A DNA stretch of 64,000 bases from Chrysoperla carnea. Taxonomy: Eukaryota > Arthropoda > Insecta > Neuroptera > Chrysopidae. The stretch lies in assembly GCF_905475395.1 (NCBI RefSeq), contig NC_058342.1, forward strand, positions 33,004,140 to 33,068,139. The letters run 5' to 3'. Of the stretch, positions 35,736 through 49,100 are shown one piece after another. The notes beneath the pieces were generated by a model, which was given only the letters and a program-made list of their open reading frames with translations, made no database searches and was not told the DNA's origin. The first letter of the stretch is position 1, and every line of letters begins with the position of its first letter. Both the position numbers and the translations under genes were made by a program.

Positions 35736-36084
35736 GTTATTAAAACATACTTACCCAACTAAATTAATGAGTTAACTTCAGGGGAGGGGAGTTCAAGTGA
35801 TGGAATGATGATGACCGTACCCTAAGATACGCCCAAGGTAATAAATATGGGTGGGAACGAGTGGGTGGAATTAATCATAAAACAGTAAACAATTATTTCA
35901 TATCATTATTAAATATATTTTGTCAGGTTTTACAAAATAACAAAAAAACACGACTGTGATAAAATAGTTAATTAATAATATTAATTTAATTATCAGTTTG
36001 TTTTGTTTTTGTATTTAATTAATTTAAATTTAATATAATTTAATTTTTAACGAAGAAATACAGCTGAAGACTGACTTTGATAGT

Positions 36085-36330
36085 CAAAGTTGTTTTTTTT
36101 TTTTGTTTTTGAAGACCGCTTATAGTTTTTTTATTTATTTTTTTTTTTGAATAGACTTTGAAGACTGACTGACGGCGGAGCGGATACTTCATTTATAAAT
36201 ACATTTAAAGTACAAGTTTCATTTTTTTTTCTTTTTTTTTTTTTTGTTTTAAATACACGTTTCTTAATTTTTTTTTTCATTTATATTTTTAATTATTTTT
36301 TTTTTTTAAATTCCTATTTAAATTTAAATT
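36085..36330. repeat. T-rich low-complexity tract
   Basis: Successive runs of nine or more T are broken by short A/G/C words. There is no periodicity beyond homopolymer runs and no gene. Confidence 0.6.
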
Positions 36331-36619
36331 TTTATTAAAATTACATTAATAATCATAATACAGTGAATTGGTTTTCTTTTGTTTTTCATTTCGTTTTAAA
36401 ATTAGGTATTTAGTATTTCTTCAACAACTTCTTTTTAATAGTTACCTCTGCGGTATGCGGTATGCAGTCAAGAAATATTCGATATTTTGTTTTTAAATTA
36501 AAAGAAAAAAGGAGAACGATTCAATGACTCAATTTTGCTCAATTTAATACACCTAAAATTTTTATATTTATAATTTAACGTTCTAATAAATCACTTTCAA
36601 ATTTCGCGCGTAATTAGAC

Positions 36620-36750
36620 ATAAACATAGTGGACGCCATATTGCTCTGTGGTCATGACGTCAGTTGACTATAGATGCGCTGATATTTTGTATGATAATTG
36701 TTTATAATTTTTAACTTTTTAATTTACATTTTTGAACATGAAATTTTCAC
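36620..36750. repeat. Family A repeat, uninterrupted copy
   Basis: GACGCCATATTGCTCTGTGG, TCATGACGTCAGTTGACTA, GATATTTTGTATGATAATTG and TTTATAATTTTTAAC run on without a break, giving the empty-site version of the copy that is split in the ZDHHC16 intron. Confidence 0.65.
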
Positions 36751-38072
36751 GTTTAAAGCATGGGTTTTCATTTTTTTTACGCGGAACTCCAATTCTTTTT
36801 CTAACAGAAAAATAGTACTAATGTACTCCTTATAACATCAGCTATCTGCCATGAAAGTGCCGTCAAAATCAATCCAGCCGTTTCGGTGATAAGCCGGAAC
36901 AAACAGACAGACTGACATTTCAATTTTATTTATTTTTATATTTTAAATCTTTTTATTTCAGTTTTTTGTAATTTTCTAGGGTGAAGACCCAAAAAACCCA
37001 CGTCTAACCCATTTAAGTATTAAAAAATTAGTTATTTTGCATGAGATTTTGGAAGATATTTCAGAAACCATGGATCCAATGAAGAAATGAATCCAATTTT
37101 TGTAATTTTTGGTTCAAAATTACCTTATTTATCGAAATTAGATCATTGGATCTGTGGTTTTTGAAATATCGTCCAAACTTTCATGCGAAAAACCATTTTT
37201 CGAATTGATTGCCGATCAATATTCATTGATAATTGCTCGATTGTCTCGATTTGTCGCTAATCATTTATTCGTGATCAAATCAGAACAGAATTATAAAATT
37301 TAGGTGAATTAAAAAGAGAAGTCTTATCTTAAAATGTTTTAAAAAAAAAAAATGAGATCATTTCAAAAAATAAAAAAGAGCAACAAAATAGATTTTGTCT
37401 TGTCCTAAGTATATAAAATTACGTATTTTGATTTGTTTTTAGAATCATTGTGAAATCGTTCGAATCGAGTCGTCCGTGTGTCCATCGAATTCCGATGCCG
37501 ATTTGTCTATCGGATCACACCGGATTTACATAAAAAGGGGACAAATATTTTTTGTTTAAATAGAATTAGAATAGAATAGAACTATGTACATAGAATTTGT
37601 TAATTATTTTTTTGTTAAAATATACTTCAATTGCGTCTGCTTCTGAGATCAGTTTTTTTTTAAATAATTGTTTCGTATAATTTTCTCAGTTTCTCATCTG
37701 CGTCTGCAATATATTAGAAAAAACCCTGTTTTTACAATAAAATATATAAAATATTTATTTAAATTCCATTTAATTTAAAAAAGTAACTAGTCACCACGTG
37801 CCTCGCCTCGTCTCGTCTCACTTCATCTCATCTCATCTACATCGATCTCTTATTTTTTACATTATTTTAATGAGATCAGATCAGATCTGGATTCACTTAG
37901 ATCCATTCTAAATCAAATCAAACTTTACTTTAAGTATTAACTTAAAAAACAAATACAGACAAAATCGCTTATAACGACATTGATTAAACGCTTATTACAA
38001 CCAATACTAGAATTAGTAAACCCGAAAATGTTGATAACCTATCGGACAGCATCACCACTAATCTCTGATTTC

Positions 38073-38400
38073 CCTGATAAAAAAGTCCGATTCCTGAATC
38101 GGAAATTTTCAATTCGAGCAATCGAAATTCATAGGATTCAATTGAGGAAAAAATTTCCGATTCATTCTAATTGAAATCAATTAAAATTTGGAATCGAAAT
38201 TTGATAGAAATGAATCGGATTTAATTGGAAAAAATTTCCAATTCATTTCGATTGAATTCCGATTCTAATTGGAAATTTCCAATTAATTCCAATTCATGGA
38301 TGGAATTGGAAATTTCATATTGGACTTTATTGGATTGAATCGGGATTCAATCGGAATGAATGGGAACATTAATCGCTGTTCACGAATTCGGGATCTAAAT
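38073..38400. repeat. GAATTGGAA-type MITE fragment
   Basis: It starts with CCCTGATAAAAAAGTCCGAT, then alternates GAATCGGAA, AATTGGAAA and GATTGAAT words in both orientations. Related copies lie at 41575-41760 and 42174-42486. The right terminus is not found. Confidence 0.55.
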
Positions 38401-39204
38401 TCAACAACCCCATCACATTTCAATAGGGGATTTGTGGCTCAAAAAAGTTATTTTCTTGCTAAAAATGACAGTGATGTTCCAATTTTCTTTTAACGTTGCG
38501 AACTTTCAATTTTCTTGTAGGAGAATGATTTTAGTGTTCTAGTTACTAAATCATCTCCCAGAAACATTTGCCGCACTAGGATCGTGCTATAAGCGATTTT
38601 AACTGTAATTGTATTAACTTAAAAAACAAATAATAGTTTTGTATTAAATCTAACAGTAATCAGTAATCAGTATTCAGTATCAGTACCTATCAGTATCTTA
38701 TTACACAGTTTAATAATATTTTATTTCTCATCAGTAATCAGTACCATTTTTTTTTTTTATAAAATCAAAAATATTCTTATATTCATAAATTAACGGAAAA
38801 TCTTGTTAAGAAAACATTTTTTTTTAATATCATTATCACAATTATTCTTTTTTTTTTATTGAAAGAATTAGTAACACCGTTTGTTTATTCATTTGTAGAT
38901 AGATGGCATTGTAGTTTTTCTTGCACTTGCAAACGCAATGCGTTCGATTCATATTTACTGTCAATTGTCTACGATTTGAATAGATCTAGACATTCAAAGT
39001 TTACACATTTGGATTTAATCATATTTTTGGATTTTCCCATTTTTTGAAAAGGGCCTCAATTAAATTCTATGTGCGCTAATAAAGGATGCGTCATAAAAAC
39101 GCATTTACATTATATAATTTTAAATTTCGCGCGTAATTAGATGAAAACCATTGACATAACATTACATAGACTAAGTGTCCCTACATTCTTCTGATAAATG
39201 TATT

Positions 39205-39555
39205 TTTTTGATAAATATTCCTAGTTGACCTAAGCAATTACCTCAGTTATTGGCACGATGATGCTTAGTCTATGTATAACTATTAAGTCAATGAGTGGAC
39301 GCCATATTGCTCTGTGGTCATAACGTCAGTTGACTGTGAATGTATTCTTTTGATAAATATTCCTAGTTGACCTAAGCAATTACCTCAGATGTTGGCACGA
39401 TGATGCTTAGTCTATGTATTACTGTAAAATCAATGAGTGGACGCCATATTGCTCTGTGGTCATGACGTCAGTTGAATGTGATTCTGTTTATAATTTAAAC
39501 TTTTTAGTTTACACAGCCATATGACGTAATAACGTGGCGAGTGCTATTTCATGGT
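39205..39555. repeat. 142-bp tandem duplication including family A sequence
   Basis: Two units, marked by CTAGTTGACCTAAGCAATTA at 39221 and 39363, repeat GGCACGATGATGCTTAGTCT, GTGGACGCCATATTGCTCTG and GACGTCAGTTGA-TGTGA. The second runs on into family A right-end sequence (TATGACGTAATAACGTGGC). A fragment of the unit also occurs near 3720-3810. Confidence 0.75.
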
Positions 39556-41574
39556 GTTTTTATGAACTAAAGAGTAAAATACTGGAAAATCTAGGTCATT
39601 TGACAACCGAGACTCGAATGTCTAAATCTATTTGACGTAATTGTAAACAATAACAAATTTGAAAGAAGGAACTCGATGCTTTATTTTATTTATAATTTGT
39701 ACAATTTTTATAATTCAATCCAACAAAATTACGCTATCGATGTTTAAAATAAATTTTCGAAGTACTTTCGAAGTTTAAACTATAAAAATTGTATTTTTTT
39801 TATTAAATTGCACTAATTTTTGTATAGAACATAGAACAAAAATATTTTTAATAAAAAATAATGCCATAGGAGATAAATATTTGAAACTCGAATTACTTCT
39901 ATATAACTTTTTGATTAGCTAATTTTAAATTGTTGTAAAAATTATCAAAATTTACGTTGCGTCGTTTCCAATTGATAGATATGGACGTCTTTTACGATTG
40001 TTGATAATTCCGAACAACTTAAAATGAATTAAATTAAGTACAAAAATGAAATAAATTTAGTTTGTCAAAGAAACACTTGATTTTTATTTGAATTTTAAGA
40101 ATTGTTTTTGTTATCAGATTCAGATTTAGGTCAGAAGTACCACAACGGTCTAAGGTCTGCTCTTATTTTATGAGGTTGATTTTGGGTCTCATTAGTTTAA
40201 ACCAATTAAAATATACTTCACAAAAAAAAACCCGTCGAATTGTTTCGTTAAAAATACATAATATTTGCATAAATTTGTTATTCCATGTCTTTTTCGGCTC
40301 TATCAGGGGTCCTTTTAAGGATAAACAAATGAACTTAAAGATGCTTTTCTCCAACACTCGAAATGTTGTCACGGAAAGTAGAAATTCAAGGCTATTTGCA
40401 AAGGGAAACAAATTTCAATCTTTGTCCTGACAAATCTCTCTTGTACTTTCAATTTTCACAGCAACATATCAAGTCTTAACCCGTCAGAACTCGCGTTATG
40501 AATTTTTCAGATTTTTCCAATCTATAAAAAATATTTTTTTTTTCTAGTCCGTCAGAAATTGTGAGAATTTCTCTCATCACGAGAGGTGTAAGCAAAAACT
40601 ATTAACTTCGGAAATTTTCGGGTCTGTTCGTGTACTTTCGTTAGTTTAATATGAGTCGTATTCAGTAAATTAAAACAACTTGTGATAAAAATATGGTGAA
40701 ATTAGTTAAAATGAATTTAATTATTTAGATTATTTCTTTCTAAATTTTAAAATTATGTAGAGGTTATGATTTACAAAGTTAAAGATATTTTAACGCCTGT
40801 GTAGAACACATGAGCAAATCTCTCTTCACGTAACTAAAGATTACAGAACAGTTAACGCGAGTGCTGGCGGGTTTCGAAATCTCACCTTCAAAAGAATCAA
40901 GAATGCCAAAGTTAAATAAATGTTGCAAAAACGGAAACTTTTTTTTTGTTGAAGTGTAGCTTCAATTCAGTTGGTACTCTTTACTTCATTGATTTTAGAA
41001 AAACTTTAAATTCAATTCAAATGAAAGGTCAGTGAATAATAAAGAGACATCTGACGTCAGACAATCATATGATACTGTTTTGTTATTGACATTAATTTAT
41101 ATAATTTTCTTTTGTTTAAATTTTCATTTTTCACATTTAATAATTTAATATAATTTGTACTTTTTGTTAATATTTCTTTAAAATTAAATACTTTTTTTTT
41201 ATATCAAAATTGGTTTTGTTTTGTGTCAAATATGCTATATTAGTTAGGTATTATATCACTCCTATCTTTGCTCTGCTCTGCACTTCCATCTTTATGTTTC
41301 ATCTTTCATTACATCACAAATAAAATAAAAAAAAGATTCAACTATATTTTTGTAAATTATATATCGGTCGATTCATCGATACTTTGTCAATCAAAAGATT
41401 CATGAAGTCAAAGTATCGGTGAATCAATTTAATGAGTTTAAAATTTTTTCTAAATCACCAATGCCGTAACTCTTTCTATAGAATGTAGGTATCGAACGCA
41501 ACGATTTAAATTCCATTCATAAAAGTTGTTTTCTGTCGAATCAACACTAATTATTGTTGTATTGTATTGTTTTT

Positions 41575-41760
41575 ATTGAATTCCGATTCATTCCGATTGA
41601 ATTCTGATTCAATCCAATAGAACCCAATATGAAATTTCCAATTCCATCACATTTATGAATTGGAACCAATTGGAAATTCCCGATTAGTTCTATTGGATTG
41701 AATCGGAATTCAATCGAAATGAATTGGAAATTTGAATCGGAATTGAATCGAATTTTTTTT
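41575..41760. repeat. GAATTGGAA-type repeat fragment
   Basis: It is a palindromic mixture of CCGATTCATTCCGATTGAAT and its complement around CCAATTGGAAATTCCCGATT. It is the same family as 42174-42486, without the CCCTGATAAAAAA termini. Confidence 0.5.
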
Positions 41761-42173
41761 TTTAAATAGATAGAAAATAACTTTTGTGAAAGAGTTTTTT
41801 ATCGTTTTTTTTTTAATAATTATTTACTTTATTTATTTATTTTTTAAAATTAATAATTAATATTTTGTAAATACTTTCACTAATTAACAAATTACCAACG
41901 CAACGATAACAAAATAAAAAAAAGAATTAAAAATCTTTGCACTAATCTATCAAAAAAAAAAAACTTTTTTAGTTAGTTAATTAGTTTGTTCATTGCGCAC
42001 GCGTGACACCCGTTTGGAGTCGTTCGCGTCACACTGATTCGTAGATAGTTGATAATGATAAGCGTTCATCTCAACATAACTGATTTAATTATATCATTAT
42101 TGAGCTCAAAAAGAGAAGCCACTGTCACTGAGTTCACTTTTCCAAGTAAAATTTCAACTGAGCTAATCACAAA

Positions 42174-42486
42174 GAACCCGATAAAAAAATCCGATTCATG
42201 AATCGGAAATTTCAAATTCAACTAATCGGAATGAACAGTTGAAACCATTATTTATTCCAATGGAAACTAATTAAAATTTTGAATCGAAATTTAATTGAAA
42301 TGAATCGGGTTTAATTGTAAAAAATTTCCAATTCATTCTGATTGAATTCCGATTTAAACCAATAGAACTTCTAATTGGTTGCAGTTCATGACTGAGATCG
42401 AATTGGTAATTTCATATTGAATTGGGATTCAATCGGAATGAATTGGAAATTTGAATCAGAACTCAATCGAACTTTTTTATCAGGGA
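42174..42486. mobile_element. GAATTGGAA-type MITE, near-complete copy
   Basis: The ends CCCGATAAAAAAATCCGATT (left) and CGAACTTTTTTATCAGGG (right) are inverted. The interior is made of inverted GAATCGGAA/TTCCGATT words. It is about 313 bp and non-coding. Confidence 0.6.
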
Positions 42487-44444
42487 ACAAGTAATATCTC
42501 CTTCGACGTGACAGCTGCCTTATGGCCTCTTCTTCTCGCGCATCTAACAAGATATGGCATCATTAAATCAATATATTTATAGTTATAGGAACTTGCACGA
42601 AATAAAACTATATTTGAACTACTCAAAAACATTTGCACTCCAATTGCATCCGTTCAGTTCGAAATCGATAAAATTGTTAGTTTAGTATTTATTATATGTT
42701 GAGCAGTATTCAGGTAACTATTGAGTTGAGTTGAGTTTAGTTGAGTATTGAGCTTGAAATTGTATCAGACTATTTGAGTAAAAAATAAACAAATGTGATA
42801 GTCATGCGCAAATATAATAAATTTATTTTATTTAATCAATCATTGTATTAGAAAATTCTCGTTGTGTATTAAAATTTTCTCGATTTCAAATTGCGGAATA
42901 ACGTAATTGTAAAAAATAAACTGGCAAATTAATGGAGATTTATTTTAAATTCTACCTATATCAAAATTTATTTTAGTTTTTGAGATGTATTTATAAACAA
43001 AGTTCTCGGACTCGGGGGAGAAATATTCGTAAAAAATTTTCGAGGAGATCAAATCCATTTTGAAGAACAATGGATTCTTTGAAATTTGATACTACATTTA
43101 ATTATATTTTTTTTTTTTGTTTGCTTTTTTTAGTATTTTTTGATTTTGGTTAGAAGTCAACAAATATAATCCGTTCAAACACATAAAACGTAGTATATTA
43201 TTTTAGATTTAATTTTAGACGGTAACGCAACGCGCAATCAATTTTCTAAACTCGTTCATTGGTAGTCAATTGGATCAATTTATATTCGAAAATATTCCAA
43301 CAAAAAATAATCAATTATTTAAGGGGGTCTTTATTTATTAAGAGGGTCTTTTCGCCGCCAAAGATTAACAGTCTTACGAGAAAGCAAGACTCTACCAACT
43401 TTTCTAGAATTATACTACCAGTTATTTTTAAGAAGTCAAATACTTAATTGAATTAAGTATTGAGATCGTTAACTCAAGAAATCTTTACTTGCTTTTATTA
43501 TCTTTGTGTAAAAAAGTGCCCAATTTACTTTCATCCAGCGAAAGGACCTCCTTAATTGATTCTTAAACAAACCCAGAAAATAAAATTTTAACATTTTTGT
43601 CGTAATAATCGATTTTGACTGTAATAGATAAAATTCGTTCCTCTCACAAGTAGTTTGTACAAACATAAACATTAAACATAATAGTAGTACCTAAATAGTA
43701 GCACTCAGTAACACGTATGCACGTTGTAACAAGAATCTCCATTTGCTCATGAATTAGTTTAATGCACGTATATGATCCCGACCTAATATTTTTTTTTCTC
43801 ATAAAAATTGTTAAAATTTAAGTTTTATTCTTTTTTGTTCACACAAAACGTAATTGAAATTACATAATTAATAATTATAATTATAACATTATACTTTTTA
43901 ATTAATTTAATTTAATATAATTAATGAAAGATCACAGATAAGATATGCAATCAATATTTTTTTTGTTATATTTATTAAATATTATTTATTTTTATTATTT
44001 TTTCACAATTATTTATTTATAATTATTTATTTAAATTTAATTTATTTTGTCTCTTCTCTGCTCTTCTATCTTTACATTTAATAAAAAATACACTCAGCGT
44101 TATAAAAAACACTAAATTAACAACAACTAAAAAACTTTCTAAGGATATTTACCACTTTAAAAAAGCTTCTTAAGCTTTATCCCCACCCGACTTCATCATA
44201 TTTTCTTTAATCTTTGACATCCGACTCTGGCAAGAAAAAATCGATTTGACCGCACGCGTAGATCAATTTCTGCTTGTCAGAGGGGATTTTAAATGAAAAC
44301 AAGTCATATATAATATATATTAATCGTTTAACTACACTGTATATATTGAATTTATACAACAGTGTTTGAATTTATGACAATTCTATTCTGAAAACATTTC
44401 AACACCCAGAAAGGGATGCAGAAAGTGGAATTTGCCTGTTTAAG

Positions 44445-44960
44445 GAGTAGTAATTATCCTCCTAAGAGAAATATCACTAATTTGTTACTAATTTAGTAAA
44501 AATCATTTTTTTCTGAGAAGAAAAAAATAGAACAACAAAGGGTTAGGTTAAAGGGTCCCAACTTTAAGAAAATGATTTGGGGGCATCCAATTCGACTTTT
44601 TGCTGTTGACTTGCATGTCTTCCTTTCATTTTTCATCAGATAATGAGGATTTTTAGCGAAAGCCATAAAATAAGCCCCTGGTAACTCAAAAAATGAGCCC
44701 CTAAGTTGTTCCTTTACCCGTTGTGGGTAGTAATTACCCTCCGAAGAGATATTTTACTCATTTGTTACTCATTCAAACAGAATAAAAACTAGAACAACAA
44801 ATGGTCAGGTTAAGAGGTCCCAACTTTAAGATAGTTCAAAAAAAATGATTTGGGGGCGTCCAATAAGAGTCTTTGTTGTTACAGGTAACGTTGATTTTTA
44901 GCGGGAGTCATGAAATAAGCCCCTGGTAATCCATGAAATGAGCACCTAATTCGTATAACT
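44445..44960. repeat. Tandem pair of a 262-bp repeat
   Basis: Two diverged units share AGTAGTAATTA-CCTCC-AAGAG, AGAACAACAAA-GGT-AGGTTAA, GGTCCCAACTTTAAG, ATGATTTGGGGGC and ATAAGCCCCTGGTAA. The GGTCCCAAC block recurs 262 bp apart. No coding frame is kept between them. Confidence 0.7.
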
Positions 44961-46133
44961 AATAAATAATTCGTAACTTTTTCAGAAAGATTAAAGAGCA
45001 GAAGTGGGGTGTGGGAGGGTTAATATAAAGGGGTAAATATCCTTGCATTGATTGCAAATATTACCTAGTGATTGAACACAAGAGTTTGACACGAAAAGCA
45101 AATAATATCACCTTATACCCTGTGCAAATCCTTTATTATTTTTTTTTTTAAAGCAAGTGATTTTATTTTTATTTTGTTTATTTGTTTTTTTTGTAAACAT
45201 TCAATTCAATTAATGATAACGATGGATCGTGATCGGTGAGGGGTGCTAGGTAAAAGGTGCTCTCTCTGAGAGCTCCTAGGTTCTTCAAGTTAAACACGAT
45301 CCTCTTACAAAATGATAGATAAATAAAAATTAAAAAAAATTGAATTTAATTGAATGGATAATGCTTGACTGAATTGAAACAAGCACAGTTGCGGCTCCTC
45401 AGTGATCGCCGTTACAGTGATCAATAATAAAATCGATACGAGATATGATAACTATACGTAGTAACGACAAGCCAAGCTCAGAGCCGCCCCTCTTTTTCGT
45501 CATTCTCATTTTGATTCTGATTGCACTTATTCATCAACAGTTAGAGTTATAATCCTTATTTAAGGTTATGTTAGGTTAGGTTTGTTTGTAATAGGTTTGT
45601 TTTTAGTAGATTTGTGACGATGCCCTGAGCTTGGTTACAATATCAATTATTTATTTTAATTTTAATTAAGTATTAATTTAATTTAATAAATTCATTAAGA
45701 ATTGTGAATGCGATAAATACCATTACCCCTCGCTCGCTACTCCCTTTTTGTTAGATCCCCTTCGTCCTTCCACACACAAAATTGATAGATTTTGGCAGCA
45801 GCATTTTAAAATGTTATTTATGGTATGTTAAAAGTTAACGATTCAAACTTAAGTTCATCACTGGTTCATCATATAAAACTTGGCACATTTAAAAAACGAA
45901 GAAACTTGATTGGTTTTGGTTGCTTGATTTGAAACTCTTTCGAGATCGTCGAGGAAACACGTAAAGAAGTGAACAAGGAGGTCACAGCAGATAACATTCG
46001 TACAGGTACGTTCAACAAAGACGACAAGGGCATATACACTGACTTGACTTTGATCGATAACGATTATAATCGATAATCGATAATCGATGGTGGGTTCGTA
46101 TAATACTTATAATTTTTAATTTTATCAGTATAA

Positions 46134-49100
46134 TCAAAACGATCCATAACCCATTCCACCGGTATCTGGTTTTAATCTATGGTCAAACATGTGATGGTAT
46201 GAACCAGTCGGTGGAGTCGAAGCATACGCTGCCGCACCTGAATAACTGTACCCATTCGGATAATTTGGACTAGGCATGTGTAAGACAGATGTGCCATGGT
46301 TTAAACTACCATAACTACTGTGGGAGTAGGGTTGAGGTGTTCCATATAGATGGGGCGTTCCATGGTACGATAATGGGACAGGTACAGCTGGCATTCCACA
46401 ATTATGATGCTCCATAAATGTATGCATACCTCCCATGCCTCCCATTAAATTTGAATAGTTGTTGGTGACTGGTGAGTTCATGTAGTTACTTGTAAAACTG
46501 AACTGTGAACTACTCAGTCCACCTTGATTACTATGATGATTGCTGGCCGCTCCTGCTCCAGGATAACTAAAATTTAAACTGGAACTGGAACTATTGTTAT
46601 TACTTGTACTCCCTGTATTATTTGAAGGTGATGACTGATGTTCATGAACTGAGTATGAACTGTTGTTTTGTCCGTTACTGCCTGTAACGCCCCCGCCTGT
46701 CACGGACTCATCTAAAGTCTGATGATGATTCGATTGTACTACGGTATTCGTTTCCCCATCGGTTATGTTCGGTATTTGATCAACCAGTGATTCTAAACCT
46801 GATAAACTTTTTGTAGACATGTCTTGTACTTTGTACTCTGGTTTGATGACATTGGTCACGTTGGTCACGCTTGTCAGTTGTGTATTTGTATTATGTTGCT
46901 GTGATTGTGGGTCAGGACTGTGGCTGTAATTATTGTACGCTGAATACGGTAAGGGCCGTATCATCGGTGGGGTTGTTTGTTGTTCATGGGCACTGTTTGT
47001 CGATGGGGTTGGACTAGAAAAACAACATTCCGTTGTATCTTCGGTGGGCATGTTTGTTGGTGGATCGAAGTCTGGTGCATCTAAACTTGGTGAGGTGGGT
47101 GCCGGTGATTCTAAGTGTTCCGATGATATTGCTGCACTGATTTCCGATGATAGATCTGAATGTGTGAATGGTTGTGATTGAGGTCTAGGTGACTGGATGT
47201 ATGGTGGTAGATGTTGTAACGAGGGCGTAGGCGTGGGGGTAGGGGTCGGTGTGTTGCTGTACATTTGTGAAGGTGTGTGTTGTTGAGGTTTCAGATGACT
47301 CATGTTATATTCATTTGATTTGTTCATTTGATCTACGTCATTACACTGATCGACGTCATGAAGATGTGTCATCATTTTGGATGGATCGGATCCCATTTGG
47401 TGGTCGTCCCCAACCATTGTCATACCATCTACACGTATTTTTTTGGGTCGTCCACGTTTCTTTTTTGTACCATCTACATTTAAATTGATTTGTGGATTAT
47501 AGATACGTTTCACTGGCTGCGGTTTTAACGCTTCCTCGCCATCAATTTTTATTTTCTTTGGACGGCCTCTCTTTTTTTTACAAGGAACAATACTACCATC
47601 TTCATCACGTTTTGCATTACTTATATCTATAAGTTCGTTTTGTGACATTTCATTCTCACAAAAACTACTTTTAATTCGTGCCTCAGAAAACACCACTTCC
47701 GATTCGTCAATCATGGCCACCATACCATTCAAATAATCACGAAACTTTTTTAACGCCGCATAAAATGGTACTTTGTCTGCGGCGCGTGGCAACTGTGCAC
47801 AGCGTGCGCTAGACGATGGCATCACCCACATATACGTGTTTGTACCATCAATTAAATCCGGTTGTCGACCAAAACAAAAATCTTTTTTGCCAGAGAATAC
47901 TTCATATATTAATTTGCCATTAAAAACAGCAATTTTTGGTTTAAAATGTTGTAATTTTTCTAAAAGTATTTGACTACCCTCTTTGATTTCCTTTCGTGTT
48001 AAATCGGCACTACCTTTTGTCGCCCTTTGTACCATGTTTGTGAAACCAATACCCACTTGTAATAGTTTATAATCTTCGTCAGCTGACATTTGTTCGGGTG
48101 TTAAACCGGATAAATATAAACACTTCCAAAAATGATTGCCGGGTCCTGCGTAATGGTGCCCTTTATATGCTGCAAATAACCCTGGATTTATTCCAATCTG
48201 TAACATTAAACAAACAAAAAACATCTTTAATACACAAAACAGTATTTAGCTAAAAAATAATTGTAGAGAACCGGCTTCAACGTTTTTCTAATTTTAGGAT
48301 CAAAACGTTCAATAGCTCGTGTCAACCAAAAACAAGAGTGCTATACTAAGTTTAGTCCCAAGTTTGTTACGCTTAAAAATATTGATGCTACCAACAAAAC
48401 TCCGGTATAAGTGTTCATAAAATTACATAAAAAGTTCATTTCCGGTTGTCCGTCTGTCTATCCGTCTGTAAAAAGCGATGTCGAGTTCTTAAATGAGCAA
48501 AATAGGTCAATTGGATCTTGGGACCGTTATTACTTTGTGTGTAAGAGTGGCTTTTCTTTATTTACATGACGTAAAAAAAAAAAAACGATTGCGTAATCAA
48601 CACTGTCTATACAAGGTATTTCAGCAATTAACTCAGTCAATTCTACTCTTCTACTCATTAAGATCTATCAGAATCTACGGTTACAGATATTTTGAGTAAA
48701 ACCTTTTTCAGAAACAAAAATTAAGAGGTTCTTTTAAATTATTATTAGCTAACTTAGATTGGATCTTTTGAATCTTTCAGACAAGTTAGCCTCTTTCATT
48801 CGGTCCCAGATACAGAGGATGACCTTTATGAAGTCACCAAAGTAAAATTGAGATGATTTACATATTTTGTATAATAATTGACCCAAAATTGACACAACGG
48901 GAATTACGATCAGATTCAGTTTAGAAGAATTAAAAAAATTAAGAATTACTACTTACAATAATTATATCTAAATTTTGAGTAAGATGATCAGGTAACGTCC
49001 GTTTTGAGACTTCCTCTTCTGGCATACCATTAAAACGATCATGTTTCTTGCGTTCTTTGCCCGGTTCTTTTATTTTCATAATTGTTGTTATATTTCCACT

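Larger units (their letters stand above)
33762..46133. other. Large gene-free interval between the four-TM gene and TDG
   Basis: No exon could be supported over 12.4 kb. Contents: a 316-bp satellite array (34571-35735), T-rich low-complexity DNA (36085-36330), family A copies, a 142-bp tandem duplication (39205-39490), GAATTGGAA-type repeats (38073-38400, 41575-41760, 42174-42486) and a 262-bp tandem pair (44445-44960). The rest is AT-rich and unremarkable, and includes the TDG 3-prime UTR just left of 46134. Confidence 0.6.

Noticed and set aside
45565-45600. TTAGG-like words (TTATGTTAGGTTAGG), the insect telomere motif.
   Set aside because: Only two or three imperfect units; not an interstitial telomere array.
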